Below are positions 42,337 to 50,816 of a DNA stretch of 64,000 nt, in pieces (the first letter of the stretch is position 1; every line of letters starts with the position of its first letter). The DNA is from JACCTH01 sp035253825 (lineage in GTDB: Bacteria; Actinomycetota; Acidimicrobiia; Spongiisociales; ZC4RG35): NCBI GenBank assembly GCA_035253825.1, contig DATFBM010000003.1, positions 61,525 to 125,524 on the forward strand, read 5' to 3'. Position numbers and translations under genes: made by a program. The notes under the pieces were generated by a model that searched no databases, was not told the DNA's origin, and saw only the letters and a program-made list of their open reading frames with translations.

Positions 42337-44165
42337 TCCACCGTCACCGTCTTCGCCAGGTTGCGGGGCTTGTCGACGTCGAGTCCCTTGGCGGAGGCGA
42401 TCTGATAGGCGAGGATCTGCAGGGGCACCACCGAGGTCACGGTGTAGATGAGGTCGGGACCGGAGGGCACCTCCAAGATATGGTCCGCTACCGATGACGC
42501 CTCGTCGCGATGACCCTCCGCCAGCACCAGCAGGACCGTCGCCCCCCTCGCCTTCATCTCGGCCATGTTGGACAGAGTCTTGCCCCTGACATGGGAGTCG
42601 GTAGCGACACCCACCACGAGCACCCCGGGCTCGATCAGCGCTATGGGACCGTGCTTCATCTCCCCGGCGGCATAACCTTCGGCCCGGGTATAGGCGATCT
42701 CTTTCAGCTTGAGTGCCCCTTCCATGGCGACTGGAAAGTCGCCGCTGCGGCCCAGGAAAAAGACGTCGCGGGTGTCGGCCAATTCCTTGGCCAGGTCGGT
42801 GATGGCGGGCACCGTTTCGAGCACGGCCTCCACCGCGCCGGGAAGCCGTCTGATGCCTTCCACCAAATTGACGATGGTGCCCTCGTCCATGGTCCCCCGC
42901 ACCTGGGCGAGGTGGAGACCGATCAACTGCAGGGCCACCAGCTGGGTGGTGAAGGTCTTGGTGGCGGCCACGCCGATCTCGGGGCCGGCCCTGGTGTAAA
43001 GAACTGCATCGGCTTCCCGGGCCAGGGCCGAGTCGACTACGTTCGAGACGCCAACGAGCACTGACCCCTGGGCGCGGGCGTAACGAACCGCGGCCAGCGT
43101 GTCGAGGGTTTCGCCCGACTGGGAAATTCCGATGACGAGCGACTTCCGATCGAGCACTGGGTCGCGGTAGCGGAACTCCGAGGCAATGTCGATCTCGACC
43201 GGCAATCGCGTCCAGCGCTCGATCGCATACTTCGCCATCATCGCCGCGTGGAAAGAGGTCCCACAGGCGACCACGAATACTTTGTCGATCTCGCGCAGCC
43301 GCCGCTCGGCGTCGGCGAACTCGGCGAGGCGCACCAATCCGTTGCGAGCGACTCGTCCCCGGAGGGTGTCCGCAATCGCTTTGGGCTGCTCGAAGATCTC
43401 CTTCTCCATGAAGGTGGCAAAGCCGCCCTTCTCGGCTGCTTCCAGATCCCACTCGATCAGCCGCTCCGGCGCCTCGACCGGGTTGCCATCGAGGTCGGTG
43501 ATGACCACCGAATCTGGCCGAAGCGCAACAACTCGATCGTCGTCAACCACGATCATTTGCCGGGTGTGCTCCAAGAAGGCGGGGATGTCAGAGCCGAGGA
43601 AGTTCTCCCCCGCACCCCGTCCCACCACGAGCGGGCTCCCCCGACGCGCACCCACCAAGAGCTCGGAGTCCGAAGACCTCATCACCACCAGGGCCAATGC
43701 CCCCTCGGCTCGTTTCATGACCAATCGCACGGCCTCCTCGAGGGCCATTTCGGACATGTCCTCGATCATGTGAGCGACAACCTCGGTGTCGGTCTCCGAG
43801 GCGAACTCGTGGCCGTTTGCTTCCAATTCGGTCTTCAACTCCGCCCAGTTCTCGATGATCCCGTTGTGGACGACGATCACCTGACCGGTGCAGTCGCGAT
43901 GGGGATGGGCGTTGATCGTGTTGGGTACTCCGTGGGTTGCCCAGCGGGTATGACCGATTCCGGCATGGGCATTGGGAATCCCGGCTCTGGTCAGAGATCG
44001 CTCGAGGTCGGCAATCCGGCCTGCCTGCTTGACGATGGCGATTCCGTTCTCCTCCCAGAACGCCACTCCGGCGGAGTCGTACCCGCGATATTCCAGCCGG
44101 GCCAGTCCGGGAATCAGGATTTCGACCGCTGAACGCGGCCCTACGTAACCGACGATGCCACACAT
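42333..44165 (-). CDS. glmS: Glutamine-fructose-6-phosphate aminotransferase
   Basis: A 610-residue enzyme making glucosamine-6-phosphate. Cys2 in MCGIVGYVGPRSAVEIL is the glutaminase nucleophile. The glutaminase domain includes RLEYRGYDSAGVAF and GHTRWATHG; two SIS isomerase domains follow, with CGTSFHAAMMAKY, GISQSGETLDTLAAVRYA and the C-terminal KPRNLAKTVTVE. A ribosome-binding site (AGAGGA) precedes ATG 44165. A GlcN6P-responsive ribozyme lies in the 257-nt leader between glmM and glmS, so product feedback at the mRNA level is expected. Confidence 0.97.
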   Translation of the reverse strand: MCGIVGYVGPRSAVEILIPGLARLEYRGYDSAGVAFWEENGIAIVKQAGRIADLERSLTRAGIPNAHAGIGHTRWATHGVPNTINAHPHRDCTGQVIVVHNGIIENWAELKTELEANGHEFASETDTEVVAHMIEDMSEMALEEAVRLVMKRAEGALALVVMRSSDSELLVGARRGSPLVVGRGAGENFLGSDIPAFLEHTRQMIVVDDDRVVALRPDSVVITDLDGNPVEAPERLIEWDLEAAEKGGFATFMEKEIFEQPKAIADTLRGRVARNGLVRLAEFADAERRLREIDKVFVVACGTSFHAAMMAKYAIERWTRLPVEIDIASEFRYRDPVLDRKSLVIGISQSGETLDTLAAVRYARAQGSVLVGVSNVVDSALAREADAVLYTRAGPEIGVAATKTFTTQLVALQLIGLHLAQVRGTMDEGTIVNLVEGIRRLPGAVEAVLETVPAITDLAKELADTRDVFFLGRSGDFPVAMEGALKLKEIAYTRAEGYAAGEMKHGPIALIEPGVLVVGVATDSHVRGKTLSNMAEMKARGATVLLVLAEGHRDEASSVADHILEVPSGPDLIYTVTSVVPLQILAYQIASAKGLDVDKPRNLAKTVTVE

Positions 44166-44227
44166 GACGAAGTCCTCTCGCTCACGACGGCAACGTTTCC
44201 ATGACCACCGGTTGGGCCAGTGTCACC

Positions 44228-44374
44228 AAGACCGCCTCTGTTTCGGAATCGCTTCCGGGTTTTCTCGGGTCTCTTACGGCTGTGACCAGCCGGGAAGGCA
44301 TCCGCCGAATCTTTCGATGACCTTCCTCCTCGTCACCTCACCGCTGAAAAATTCACCGGGAGGCCAGGCGCTAT
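44228..44374 (-). ncRNA. glmS self-cleaving ribozyme (riboswitch)
   Basis: On the minus strand the leader holds the conserved glmS ribozyme core. Cleavage is expected between A(-1) at 44372 and G1 at 44371, in GATA|GCGCC. P1 is formed by CCTC-CCG and CGG-T-GAGG. Next come GACGAGG, GGAAGG pairing with CCTTCC (P2), ATC-GAAA-GAT, and the invariant TTCGGCGGATGCC, whose GGCG pairs with the CGCC after the cut site. P3 is GGCTG-GTCA-CAGCC followed by GTAAGAGACC, and a GACC/GGTC pair closes P4 near 44230. Glucosamine-6-phosphate is the cofactor in known examples. The stem differences from Firmicutes sequences are compensatory, arguing for a working RNA. The rest of the 44166-44422 gap has no other recognised element. 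Confidence 0.93.
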
Positions 44375-44422
44375 CAGTTATGAACCGTCACCATCGACAT
44401 TCCGGTAGCCCGCTACTTGCTC

Positions 44423-45784
44423 CTATCGCTCGGCCAATTGCCTGGCAACTATCTCTGCCAGGCGATCAGCGTAACCGCCCGCCTGCTGTTGGCTAGCAGC
44501 TTCGACCATGACCCTGACCACGGGCTCGGTCCCAGAGGGCCTCAGCAAGACCCGACCATCGGCGCCGAGCTCATTCTCGACCTCTGCCACCGCATCCCAA
44601 ACCTCCTTGGCGGCCCCGAGGTCCACGCCTCTCGCAACGTTGACGTTCTTCAGCACCTGCGGATATTCGACCATCGCCTCCTTCCGGAGCTGCCGCAGCT
44701 CTTGTCCAGAGCCGGCAACGATGTCGAGCAGGCGAATCGCAGTCATCAACCCATCGCCGGTTCGGCCTTTGTCGAGAAAGATGATGTGACCCGATTGCTC
44801 GCCTCCCAGGACCGCGCGGTGTTCGTTCATCGCTTCGAGGACGTAGCGATCCCCAACCTTGGTTTCGATCAGCTCGATGCCGGCGCTCTCCATTGCCCGG
44901 CGGAAGCCCAGATTCGACATCACCGTCGCCACCACCTTGTTGTTCTTGAGGCGGCCCTGGGCTTTCCAATGCAAGGCAACGATGGCCATGATCACATCGC
45001 CATTGACCGGGTTCCCGTCTTCGTCGATGGCGAGCAGGCGGTCGGCGTCGCCATCGAAGGCAAGGCCGATTCGACCTTCGGCCTTGCTGGCCAGGAATTC
45101 GGGATGGGTCGAGCCGCACTCGAGATTGATATTGGTTCCATCCGGCTCGACTGCAAAACGTTCGACCTGGGCCCCCAGCTTGGTGAGGACGGCAGGAGCA
45201 GCTTGGAAGGCGGCACCGTTGGCGGCGTCGACCGCCAGATTGAGACCGCGGTATGAGTAGCGGGCGACCTTGGCCAGGAAGGCGACATAGCTGTTGAGAG
45301 CTTTTGAATCGTGAAAGCGGGTTCCCACCAGATGACCGGTGGGGATGCGGGCGCTCTCGCTCCGGAGTCGCCGCTCGATCTGATCCTCTTCGTCGTCGGT
45401 CAGCTTGGTTCCGGTGGCACTGAGAAACTTGATGCCGTTGTCGGAGGCCGGATTGTGGGAGGCGGAGACGATCGCTCCCATGGTCGCCCCGGTCGAGGCC
45501 GTCAAATAGGAGATTCCCCCGGCGGGCATGATCCCAACGTCGACCGTGTCGATCCCGGCCGAATGAAATCCTGCCTGCAGAGCCAGGGAGAGCATCTCCC
45601 CTGAACGGCGGGTGTCGCGACCCACCAGCGCTGGTCCGACCGACAGTTGGAGGCCGGCCGCACGCCCCAGACTCAAAGCCAGATCGGGAGTGAGCTCGAG
45701 ATTGGCTACGCCCCGCACCCCATCCGTGCCAAAGAGGCGCCGTCCGCTTCTGAGCAGCGAACGATGCTGAGATGCCGCCGGCAA
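44423..45784 (-). CDS. glmM: Phosphoglucosamine mutase
   Basis: A 453-residue mutase converting GlcN6P to GlcN1P. It shows RRLFGTDGVRGVAN, the catalytic phosphoserine in IVSASHNPASDNGIKF, the Mg loop AFDGDADRLLAIDEDG, the sugar-binding GGEQSGHIIF and the phosphate-binding end RPSGTEPVVRVM. The only start that keeps this frame near the rpsI stop is TTG 45784, which adds about 15 residues before the usual N-terminus (PAASQHRSLLRSG); the true start is uncertain. It is downstream of rpsI by 2 nt and upstream of the glmS ribozyme. Confidence 0.95.
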   Translation of the reverse strand: MPAASQHRSLLRSGRRLFGTDGVRGVANLELTPDLALSLGRAAGLQLSVGPALVGRDTRRSGEMLSLALQAGFHSAGIDTVDVGIMPAGGISYLTASTGATMGAIVSASHNPASDNGIKFLSATGTKLTDDEEDQIERRLRSESARIPTGHLVGTRFHDSKALNSYVAFLAKVARYSYRGLNLAVDAANGAAFQAAPAVLTKLGAQVERFAVEPDGTNINLECGSTHPEFLASKAEGRIGLAFDGDADRLLAIDEDGNPVNGDVIMAIVALHWKAQGRLKNNKVVATVMSNLGFRRAMESAGIELIETKVGDRYVLEAMNEHRAVLGGEQSGHIIFLDKGRTGDGLMTAIRLLDIVAGSGQELRQLRKEAMVEYPQVLKNVNVARGVDLGAAKEVWDAVAEVENELGADGRVLLRPSGTEPVVRVMVEAASQQQAGGYADRLAEIVARQLAER

Positions 45785-45786
45785 CT

Positions 45787-46179
45787 TCAGCGCTTCGTGT
45801 ACTGAACCGCCCGCCGGGCCTTGCGCAAACCGTACTTCTTCCGCTCCACGGCGCGGGCGTCGCGGGTCAGAAGTCCTGCCTTTTTCAGCGAGGCCCGCAT
45901 CTCCCCGTCGTATTCCACCAGCGCTCGGGCGATGCCGAGGCGAAGGGCATCAGCCTGGCCATTGATCCCGCCTCCTTCGAGGGTGGCGTCGACGTCGAAG
46001 CGGCCCTGGGTGGAGGTGAGCTGGAGGGGCTCCATCACCCGCATCCTGGTGGCCATGGTCGGGAAGTAATCCTCCAACTGGCGGCCATTGAGCACGACTC
46101 TTCCGCTGCCCTCGCGGAGACGAACGCGGACGACCGATTCTTTGCGACGACCTACCGTTTGGGCCAGGGGCTTTGCCAT
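45787..46179 (-). CDS. rpsI: 30S ribosomal protein S9
   Basis: 130 residues with VGRRKESVVRVRLREGSG, the central GGGINGQADALRLGIARAL and the tRNA-contacting C-terminal tail KARRAVQYTKR. The ATG overlaps the rplM stop by 1 nt, the classic L13-S9 pair. Confidence 0.97.
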   Translation of the reverse strand: MAKPLAQTVGRRKESVVRVRLREGSGRVVLNGRQLEDYFPTMATRMRVMEPLQLTSTQGRFDVDATLEGGGINGQADALRLGIARALVEYDGEMRASLKKAGLLTRDARAVERKKYGLRKARRAVQYTKR

Positions 46180-46616
46180 CAGGCTTCGACCTTTCTCAAC
46201 TCTGGGCCTTGAGCCTGGTGGGGATGATCGGCCCCGGCGTAAACCTTGAGCTTGCCAATCATCTTCCGTCCGAGTTTGTTCTTGGGGAGCATGCCTTGCA
46301 CGGCTCGCTCGATCACGGCTTCCGGCCTCCGCTCCCGCAGGCTCTCGAAAGACTCCTCGCGGAGGCCGCCGGGGTATCCGGTGTACCGGTAGTAGATCTT
46401 TTGCTGACTCTTCTTCGAGGTCACTTCGACTTCGGAGGCGTTGATCACGATTACGAAATCGCCGCCATCGATGTGGGGTGAAAAGGTTGGCTTGTGCTTA
46501 CCGCGCAGCAGGCTCGCCACCTGGGTGGCGAGGCGTCCCAGCGGCTTTCCGGCCGCGTCAACCACCCACCACTTGCGGGTGATATCGCCGGACTTGGGAG
46601 TAAATGTCTTCTGCAT
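46179..46616 (-). CDS. rplM: 50S ribosomal protein L13
   Basis: 145 residues: MQKTFTPKSGDITRKWWVVDAAGKPLGRLATQVASLLRGKHKP, FSPHIDGGDFVIVINA and YRYTGYPGGLREESFESL, complete to YAGADHPHQAQGPE. An early assembly protein of the 50S subunit. It has its own 93-nt leader after truA, containing a possible -10. Confidence 0.97.
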   Translation of the reverse strand: MQKTFTPKSGDITRKWWVVDAAGKPLGRLATQVASLLRGKHKPTFSPHIDGGDFVIVINASEVEVTSKKSQQKIYYRYTGYPGGLREESFESLRERRPEAVIERAVQGMLPKNKLGRKMIGKLKVYAGADHPHQAQGPELRKVEA

Positions 46617-46680
46617 AGGTCGTGGACGGCAAGAAACAGCCGATAGCCGTGGAATTGGCGCCTCGAATCGAGACAGCTTC

Positions 46681-46686
46681 AGTCTA
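46681..46686 (-). promoter_or_regulatory. Putative -10 element (TAGACT) upstream of rplM
   Basis: TAGACT on the minus strand, with TTTTGC-like sequence about 17 nt further upstream, would give an rplM-rpsI transcript with a leader of about 60 nt. It is a weak match, recorded because the truA-rplM gap (46617-46709) is one of the few spacers in this block. Confidence 0.3.
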
Positions 46687-46709
46687 ACTCACCCCGCTTG
46701 CCAGCAAAA

Positions 46710-47444
46710 TCAGTAGCCCACCTCCCAAAGGAGGAGGCCGCGGGCGGGAGCCATCTGCCCGGACCGGGACCGATCGCGGCTGGCAAGAACCACCGACATC
46801 TCTTGGGGACCCCGACGCCCTCGCCCTACCTCGACTGAAAAACCGACGATCGAGCGAACCATTTGGTGACAGAAGGATTGGGCGGAAATCTCGAACTCGA
46901 CCATGTCGACCTCGGCAGCTGCCCACCCCGCCGAAATGACCCGACGCCGAGTACCCCCGGCCGAGGAGGCGCGACAAAAGGCGGCGAAATCGTGCTCTCC
47001 CACCAGCCTGGAAGCCCCGAGATCCATGGCCTCGATGTCCAGGGGTTCGGGAACATGCCAAACCGTAGCGTGGCGTAAGGGATCGCCTGCCTCCCGGTTG
47101 AGGATTCGATAGCGATACACGCGGAACTTCGCCGAGTGCCGGGCATCGAATTCCTCGTCGACCATGCTCAAGGAGAAAGGGGCGATCTCGGGGGCGAGGG
47201 TCTTGGAGAGCGACCGCAGGACCCGGTCTTCGTCCAAGGTCCGGACCACCGAAAAGCTCAGCACCTGTTGACGGGCATGGACGCCGGCATCGGTGCGCCC
47301 GGCCGCCACAGTCGTAACGGGTTCCCCGGTGATGCGCGAGAGAGATGCCTCCACCTCACCCTGCACTGTTCGTTGTCCCGGCTGTCGCGCCAAGCCCCGA
47401 AAGCCTGACCCCAGATAGGAGAGGTCCAGCCGATACTTCGGCAT
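46710..47444 (-). CDS. truA: tRNA pseudouridine synthase TruA
   Basis: A 244-residue pseudouridine synthase for positions 38-40 of the anticodon stem. It shows YRLDLSYLGSGFRGLARQPG, the catalytic Asp in AAGRTDAGVHARQQVLSF, RVYRYRILN and HQMVRSIVGFSVEVGRGRR. The standard actinobacterial place between the alpha operon and rplM-rpsI is kept, but with two extra genes upstream. Confidence 0.95.
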   Translation of the reverse strand: MPKYRLDLSYLGSGFRGLARQPGQRTVQGEVEASLSRITGEPVTTVAAGRTDAGVHARQQVLSFSVVRTLDEDRVLRSLSKTLAPEIAPFSLSMVDEEFDARHSAKFRVYRYRILNREAGDPLRHATVWHVPEPLDIEAMDLGASRLVGEHDFAAFCRASSAGGTRRRVISAGWAAAEVDMVEFEISAQSFCHQMVRSIVGFSVEVGRGRRGPQEMSVVLASRDRSRSGQMAPARGLLLWEVGY

Positions 47445-47959
47445 CAGAAGCGAAAGAGCGCCGCCCCGAATACCAATTGCACGACGGCGATCAACGCTGC
47501 CCCGAGGGCGACGGCGGCAACGGACTCTTTGAGCTGGAGCCCGAGCACCACGCCGGCCGCGATCACGAGCAACGCCAGGTGCCAGACCAGGCCAACGAGA
47601 CGAAAGATCCCAGGTCCCGTCAGATAGTCGATGACTCCCAGAAGCAAGGGAAGGCGGGCAAACCCCGAAACCCTAATCATCGCCTCGATCGCCCCCGATC
47701 CCTTCAGCACCTTGGTGCCCATCAGCCAGATCGCGGCCGCCAGGATCAACCACCCGGCGATGCCGAGGATGACCGCTTCGAGCAGCCCGATGAGATCGAA
47801 ACGGCGGGTGACCGCCAGCAGGACGCCAACCAGGACCGCCTCGATGGCGGCGACCAGGACTACGGCATCGGCCGTAGCGCTGGAATCGAAGCTGATACGG
47901 CGCGCCGCCTGTCGATCGAAGGAGGAAAGGCGGAGGGCGTGACGCAGGTTCTCGTTCAT
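47444..47959 (-). CDS. Yip1-like integral membrane protein
   Basis: A 171-residue protein with about five hydrophobic helices (for example VVLVAAIEAVLVGVLLAV, EAVILGIAGWLILAAAIWLM, LVWHLALLVIAAGVVLGL and ALGAALIAVVQLVFGAAL). The loop ending GSGAIEAMIRVSGFARLPLLLGVI fits the bacterial Yip1-domain pattern, where a short ...RVxGFAxxP motif joins helices. Function is unknown. It overlaps coaA by 4 nt and truA by 1 nt. Confidence 0.7.
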   Translation of the reverse strand: MNENLRHALRLSSFDRQAARRISFDSSATADAVVLVAAIEAVLVGVLLAVTRRFDLIGLLEAVILGIAGWLILAAAIWLMGTKVLKGSGAIEAMIRVSGFARLPLLLGVIDYLTGPGIFRLVGLVWHLALLVIAAGVVLGLQLKESVAAVALGAALIAVVQLVFGAALFRF

Positions 47960-48879
47960 CGCCGTCGCAGCCGTACCTCGGTCACCGAATGGTCCCCGTC
48001 TTTATGGAGGATGAGGGTCGCTCGCTCCTTGGTGGTCACGATGTTCTCTTCCAGATTGACGAGGTTGATCTCTTTCCAGATCCGACGGCCCTCGTCCTCG
48101 GCTTCCGAGTCGGATAGGGCGACGTAGCGGTGGAAGTAGGCAGCGGGATCCTGGAAGGCGGTGGCCCGTAACGTCAGGAACCGGTCGACGTACCACCTCT
48201 CGACTTCGGACGGGTCGGCATCGACGTAGATCGAGAAGTCGAAGAAGTCGGACACGTAAGTTCCGCTTCCGCCTCCCTGAAGAACGTTCAATCCCTCGAT
48301 GATGAGAATGTCGGGGCGGGTGACGACTCGTTCCGCTCCCGGGACGATGTCATAGGCCTGATGGCTGTAGACGGGCGCCACCACCCGCTCGGCCCCCGAC
48401 TTGAGGAGGGAGACGAACTCGATCAGTCGGCGGCGGTCATAGCTTTCCGGAAACCCTTTGCGATTCATGAGTCCCCGCTCCTCGAGGACCCGGTTCGGAT
48501 AGAGGAAGCCATCGGTGGTGACGAGGTCGACCCGTGGGTGGTCGGGCCAGCGGCTCAGGAGCCGTTGTAGAACTCGCGCCGTGGTCGACTTCCCCACCGC
48601 CACCGAACCGGCTACGCCGATGACATAGGGAACGGGCGAGGCGGGATTGCCGAGAAAGGTGTCGGTGACGCTGAAGAGGTGCTGGCTGGCCCGGACGTAG
48701 AGGTTGAGGAGCCGCGAGAGAGGCAGGTAAACCTCTTCGACCTCAGTAAGCGACAGAGCCGTGTTGATGCCGCGGAGCTCGACGACATCGGCTTCGGTGA
48801 GCGTCAGCGGGGTCGAGGCACGCAACGCCGACCATTCCGGACGCGACAGGATCAGGAACGGACTTTGTTGTTCGGCCAT
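47956..48879 (-). CDS. coaA: Pantothenate kinase, type I
   Basis: A 307-residue kinase for the first step of CoA synthesis. It shows SRPEWSALR, the P-loop VIGVAGSVAVGKSTTARVL, VDLVTTDGFLYPNRVLEERGLMNRKGFPESYD, VYSHQAYDIVPG and DILIIEGLNVLQ. Its position is unusual: actinobacteria often keep coaA beside glmM-glmS, but here it sits between rplQ and truA with a membrane protein gene. A TAGCCT box 8 nt before the ATG may provide a promoter. Confidence 0.95.
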   Translation of the reverse strand: MAEQQSPFLILSRPEWSALRASTPLTLTEADVVELRGINTALSLTEVEEVYLPLSRLLNLYVRASQHLFSVTDTFLGNPASPVPYVIGVAGSVAVGKSTTARVLQRLLSRWPDHPRVDLVTTDGFLYPNRVLEERGLMNRKGFPESYDRRRLIEFVSLLKSGAERVVAPVYSHQAYDIVPGAERVVTRPDILIIEGLNVLQGGGSGTYVSDFFDFSIYVDADPSEVERWYVDRFLTLRATAFQDPAAYFHRYVALSDSEAEDEGRRIWKEINLVNLEENIVTTKERATLILHKDGDHSVTEVRLRRR

Positions 48880-48887
48880 CCTGGGTG

Positions 48888-48893
48888 AGGCTA
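48888..48893 (-). promoter_or_regulatory. Putative -10 element (TAGCCT) of coaA
   Basis: TAGCCT on the minus strand, 8 nt from ATG 48879. It lies inside a short inverted repeat (CTGGGT/ACCCAG, 48881-48898) just after rplQ, so it could instead be part of a weak hairpin at the end of the alpha operon. Confidence 0.35.
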
Positions 48894-48903
48894 CCCAGAA
48901 GGC

Positions 48904-49254
48904 CTATACCAACTCGATGACCGCTACTTCGGCCCCGTCGCCCTGGCGGGGACCGAGCTTGGTGATACGGGTATAGCCACCCGGTCGCTCGGCATAACGG
49001 GGAGCGACCTCGTCGAAAAGCTTGGTGACGGCCACGTTGTCACGCATGGTTCGGAGGACCACCCGCCGCGAATGGAGATCTCCTTTGCGCGCCTTGGTGA
49101 TCATTTTCTCGGCGAATGGTCGCATCGCCTTGGCTTTGGCCGCGGTTGTGATTACCGAGCCCTCCATCACCAGCGACCTGGTCAAGTTGGCCAGGATCAT
49201 CTTTTCGTGCGCTCCGGAGTTCCCGAACCGGGCGCCTTTGCGGGGCCGAGGCAT
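48904..49254 (-). CDS. rplQ: 50S ribosomal protein L17
   Basis: 116 residues: GARFGNSGAHEKMILANLTRSLV, ITTAAKAKAMRPFAEKMITKARKGDLHSRR and GGYTRITKLGPRQGDGAEVAVIEL. Last gene of the alpha operon, overlapping rpoA by 1 nt. Confidence 0.97.
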   Translation of the reverse strand: MPRPRKGARFGNSGAHEKMILANLTRSLVMEGSVITTAAKAKAMRPFAEKMITKARKGDLHSRRVVLRTMRDNVAVTKLFDEVAPRYAERPGGYTRITKLGPRQGDGAEVAVIELV

Positions 49255-50192
49255 CAGCTGCTCTGATCGGCCAGTGACAGACCGAGCTCGTCAAGCTTGG
49301 CGATCACTTCTTCGAGGCTCTTCTGGCCGAAGTTGGTGATGTTGAGCAAGTCGTCGGCGGTCCGCTGAACCAGCTCGCCCACGGTCTTGATTTGCGCCCG
49401 GCGGAGGCAGTTACGAGGCCGCTCGGTGAGGTCGAGGGCTTCGATTGGCAGGTCGAGGTCGGGTGAGCCGGTGCTTTCGGTGTGGCGCTCGCCGAGCTCC
49501 AAGCCAACCCCTTCTCCCATGTCCGCAAAGAGGTTCATCAGCTCCCGCAGCGTCTTCCCGGCCGAGGAAACCGCCTCGGCGGGAGTGATGGCCCCGTTCG
49601 TCTCGACATCGAGCACCAGTCGGTCGAAGTTGGTCATCTGTCCCACCTGGGTGTTCTCCACGCGATAGGCGACCTTGCGAACGGGTGAGAACATCGAGTC
49701 GATCGGAATTACCCCGATCGAGCTTCCCCCTTGCTTGTTGGCGTCGGCGGTCCGGTAGCCCACCCCGGGTCCGACCGTCAGCTCGAGTTCGAGCTTGCCG
49801 TCGCCGGAGAGGGTGGCGATGGGCTGGTCGGGATTGACGATTTCGACCCCGGACGGAACCTTCAACTGCGCGGCGGTAACCACTCCGGGCCCCTTGGCCG
49901 AAAGGTAGGCGACGAGGTCGTCGGCGTCTTCGAGGCGAACGACGATCTGTTTTACGTTGAGGATGATGTCGACGACGTCTTCGACCACCCCTGGGATCGT
50001 CGAGAACTCGTGCTGGATGCCCTCGATCCGGATACTGGTCACCGCCGCCCCCGGGATCCGGGAGAGGAGCGTGCGCCGCAGGGTATTGCCGAGCGTGTAG
50101 CCAAAGCCCGGCTCTAGTGGCTCCGCTACGAACTTGGAGCGATTCTCTCCGGATTCTCTTTCCTCGATATGAGGACGCTGAACAATCAACAC
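49254..50192 (-). CDS. rpoA: DNA-directed RNA polymerase alpha subunit
   Basis: 312 residues with the assembly domain (AEPLEPGFGYTLGNTLRRTLLSRIPGAAVTSIRIEG, LDVETNGAITPAEAVSSA), a linker, and the C-terminal domain (LDLTERPRNCLRRAQIKTVGELVQRTADDLLNITNFGQKSLEEV) that contacts UP elements and activators. The length is normal. Confidence 0.98.
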   Translation of the reverse strand: MLIVQRPHIEERESGENRSKFVAEPLEPGFGYTLGNTLRRTLLSRIPGAAVTSIRIEGIQHEFSTIPGVVEDVVDIILNVKQIVVRLEDADDLVAYLSAKGPGVVTAAQLKVPSGVEIVNPDQPIATLSGDGKLELELTVGPGVGYRTADANKQGGSSIGVIPIDSMFSPVRKVAYRVENTQVGQMTNFDRLVLDVETNGAITPAEAVSSAGKTLRELMNLFADMGEGVGLELGERHTESTGSPDLDLPIEALDLTERPRNCLRRAQIKTVGELVQRTADDLLNITNFGQKSLEEVIAKLDELGLSLADQSS

Positions 50193-50210
50193 AGCCCAGT
50201 TCCTTTCTGG

Positions 50211-50816
50211 TTACTTGGAGTAGAGCTCGACGATCATCTGTTCCCGAATCGAGGTGTCGATTTGGGCCCGATCGGGCAGGGACAGCACGGTGACCTCTCG
50301 CCCGTCCCCGTTCACAGACAGCCATTCCGGTACTGGATGGCTGATCGTGTCGAGCGAGTGCTGGATGATCAAAAGGTCGCGACTGCGTTCCTTGGCCGAC
50401 ACGACGTCGCCGGCCTTGAGCTGGTAGGACGGTATGTCAACCTTCTTGCCGTTGACCCGGAAGTGCCCGTGGTTGACGAGCTGGCGCGCCTGAGGCCGAG
50501 TGGCGGCAAATCCCGAGCGCCAGACGACGTTATCGATTCGTGATTCGAGGATCCGTAAGAGGTTCTCGCCGGTGATTCCCGGCTGCCGGGTGGCAGTTTC
50601 GTAGTAACGGCGGAATTGACGCTCCAGGACCCCGTACATCGCGCGCAGCTTCTGCTTCTCGCGCAGCTGCAGCTGGTAGTCGCTTTCCTTGATCCGCCCT
50701 CGCCCGTGCTGGCCGGGTGGGTAGGGGCGACGCTCGACCGGGCATCGCTTCGATTGGCAAAGCGGAGTCCGGGCGCGTCGACAGGCGCGATGGCGAGGGC
50801 CGATGCTCCGAGCCAT
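50211..50816 (-). CDS. rpsD: 30S ribosomal protein S4 (zinc-binding variant)
   Basis: 201 residues with RRPYPPGQHGRGR, YGVLERQFRRYYETA, and the S4 RNA-binding domain RLESRIDN-type (ILESRIDNVVWRSGFAATRPQARQLVNHGHFRVNGKKVDIPSY). ATG 50816 overlaps the rpsK stop by 1 nt. Zinc-type S4 usually has four Cys; here the first is His9 and the others are C12, C20 and C25, with the loop about six residues shorter than in Thermus. An HC3 zinc site is plausible. Confidence 0.96.
   Translation of the reverse strand: MARSIGPRHRACRRARTPLCQSKRCPVERRPYPPGQHGRGRIKESDYQLQLREKQKLRAMYGVLERQFRRYYETATRQPGITGENLLRILESRIDNVVWRSGFAATRPQARQLVNHGHFRVNGKKVDIPSYQLKAGDVVSAKERSRDLLIIQHSLDTISHPVPEWLSVNGDGREVTVLSLPDRAQIDTSIREQMIVELYSK

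Noticed and set aside
42337..43452. Long open reading frame antisense-free but out of frame through glmS, upstream of acpS
   Set aside because: Its composition (Arg/Gly/Ser-rich) is that of a shifted frame of glmS; only the last 124 codons match AcpS, starting at the GTGA overlap.
46617..46709. Possible autoregulatory leader RNA of rplM
   Set aside because: No structure matching a known L13 leader could be recognised by eye; only a weak -10 was kept as a feature.
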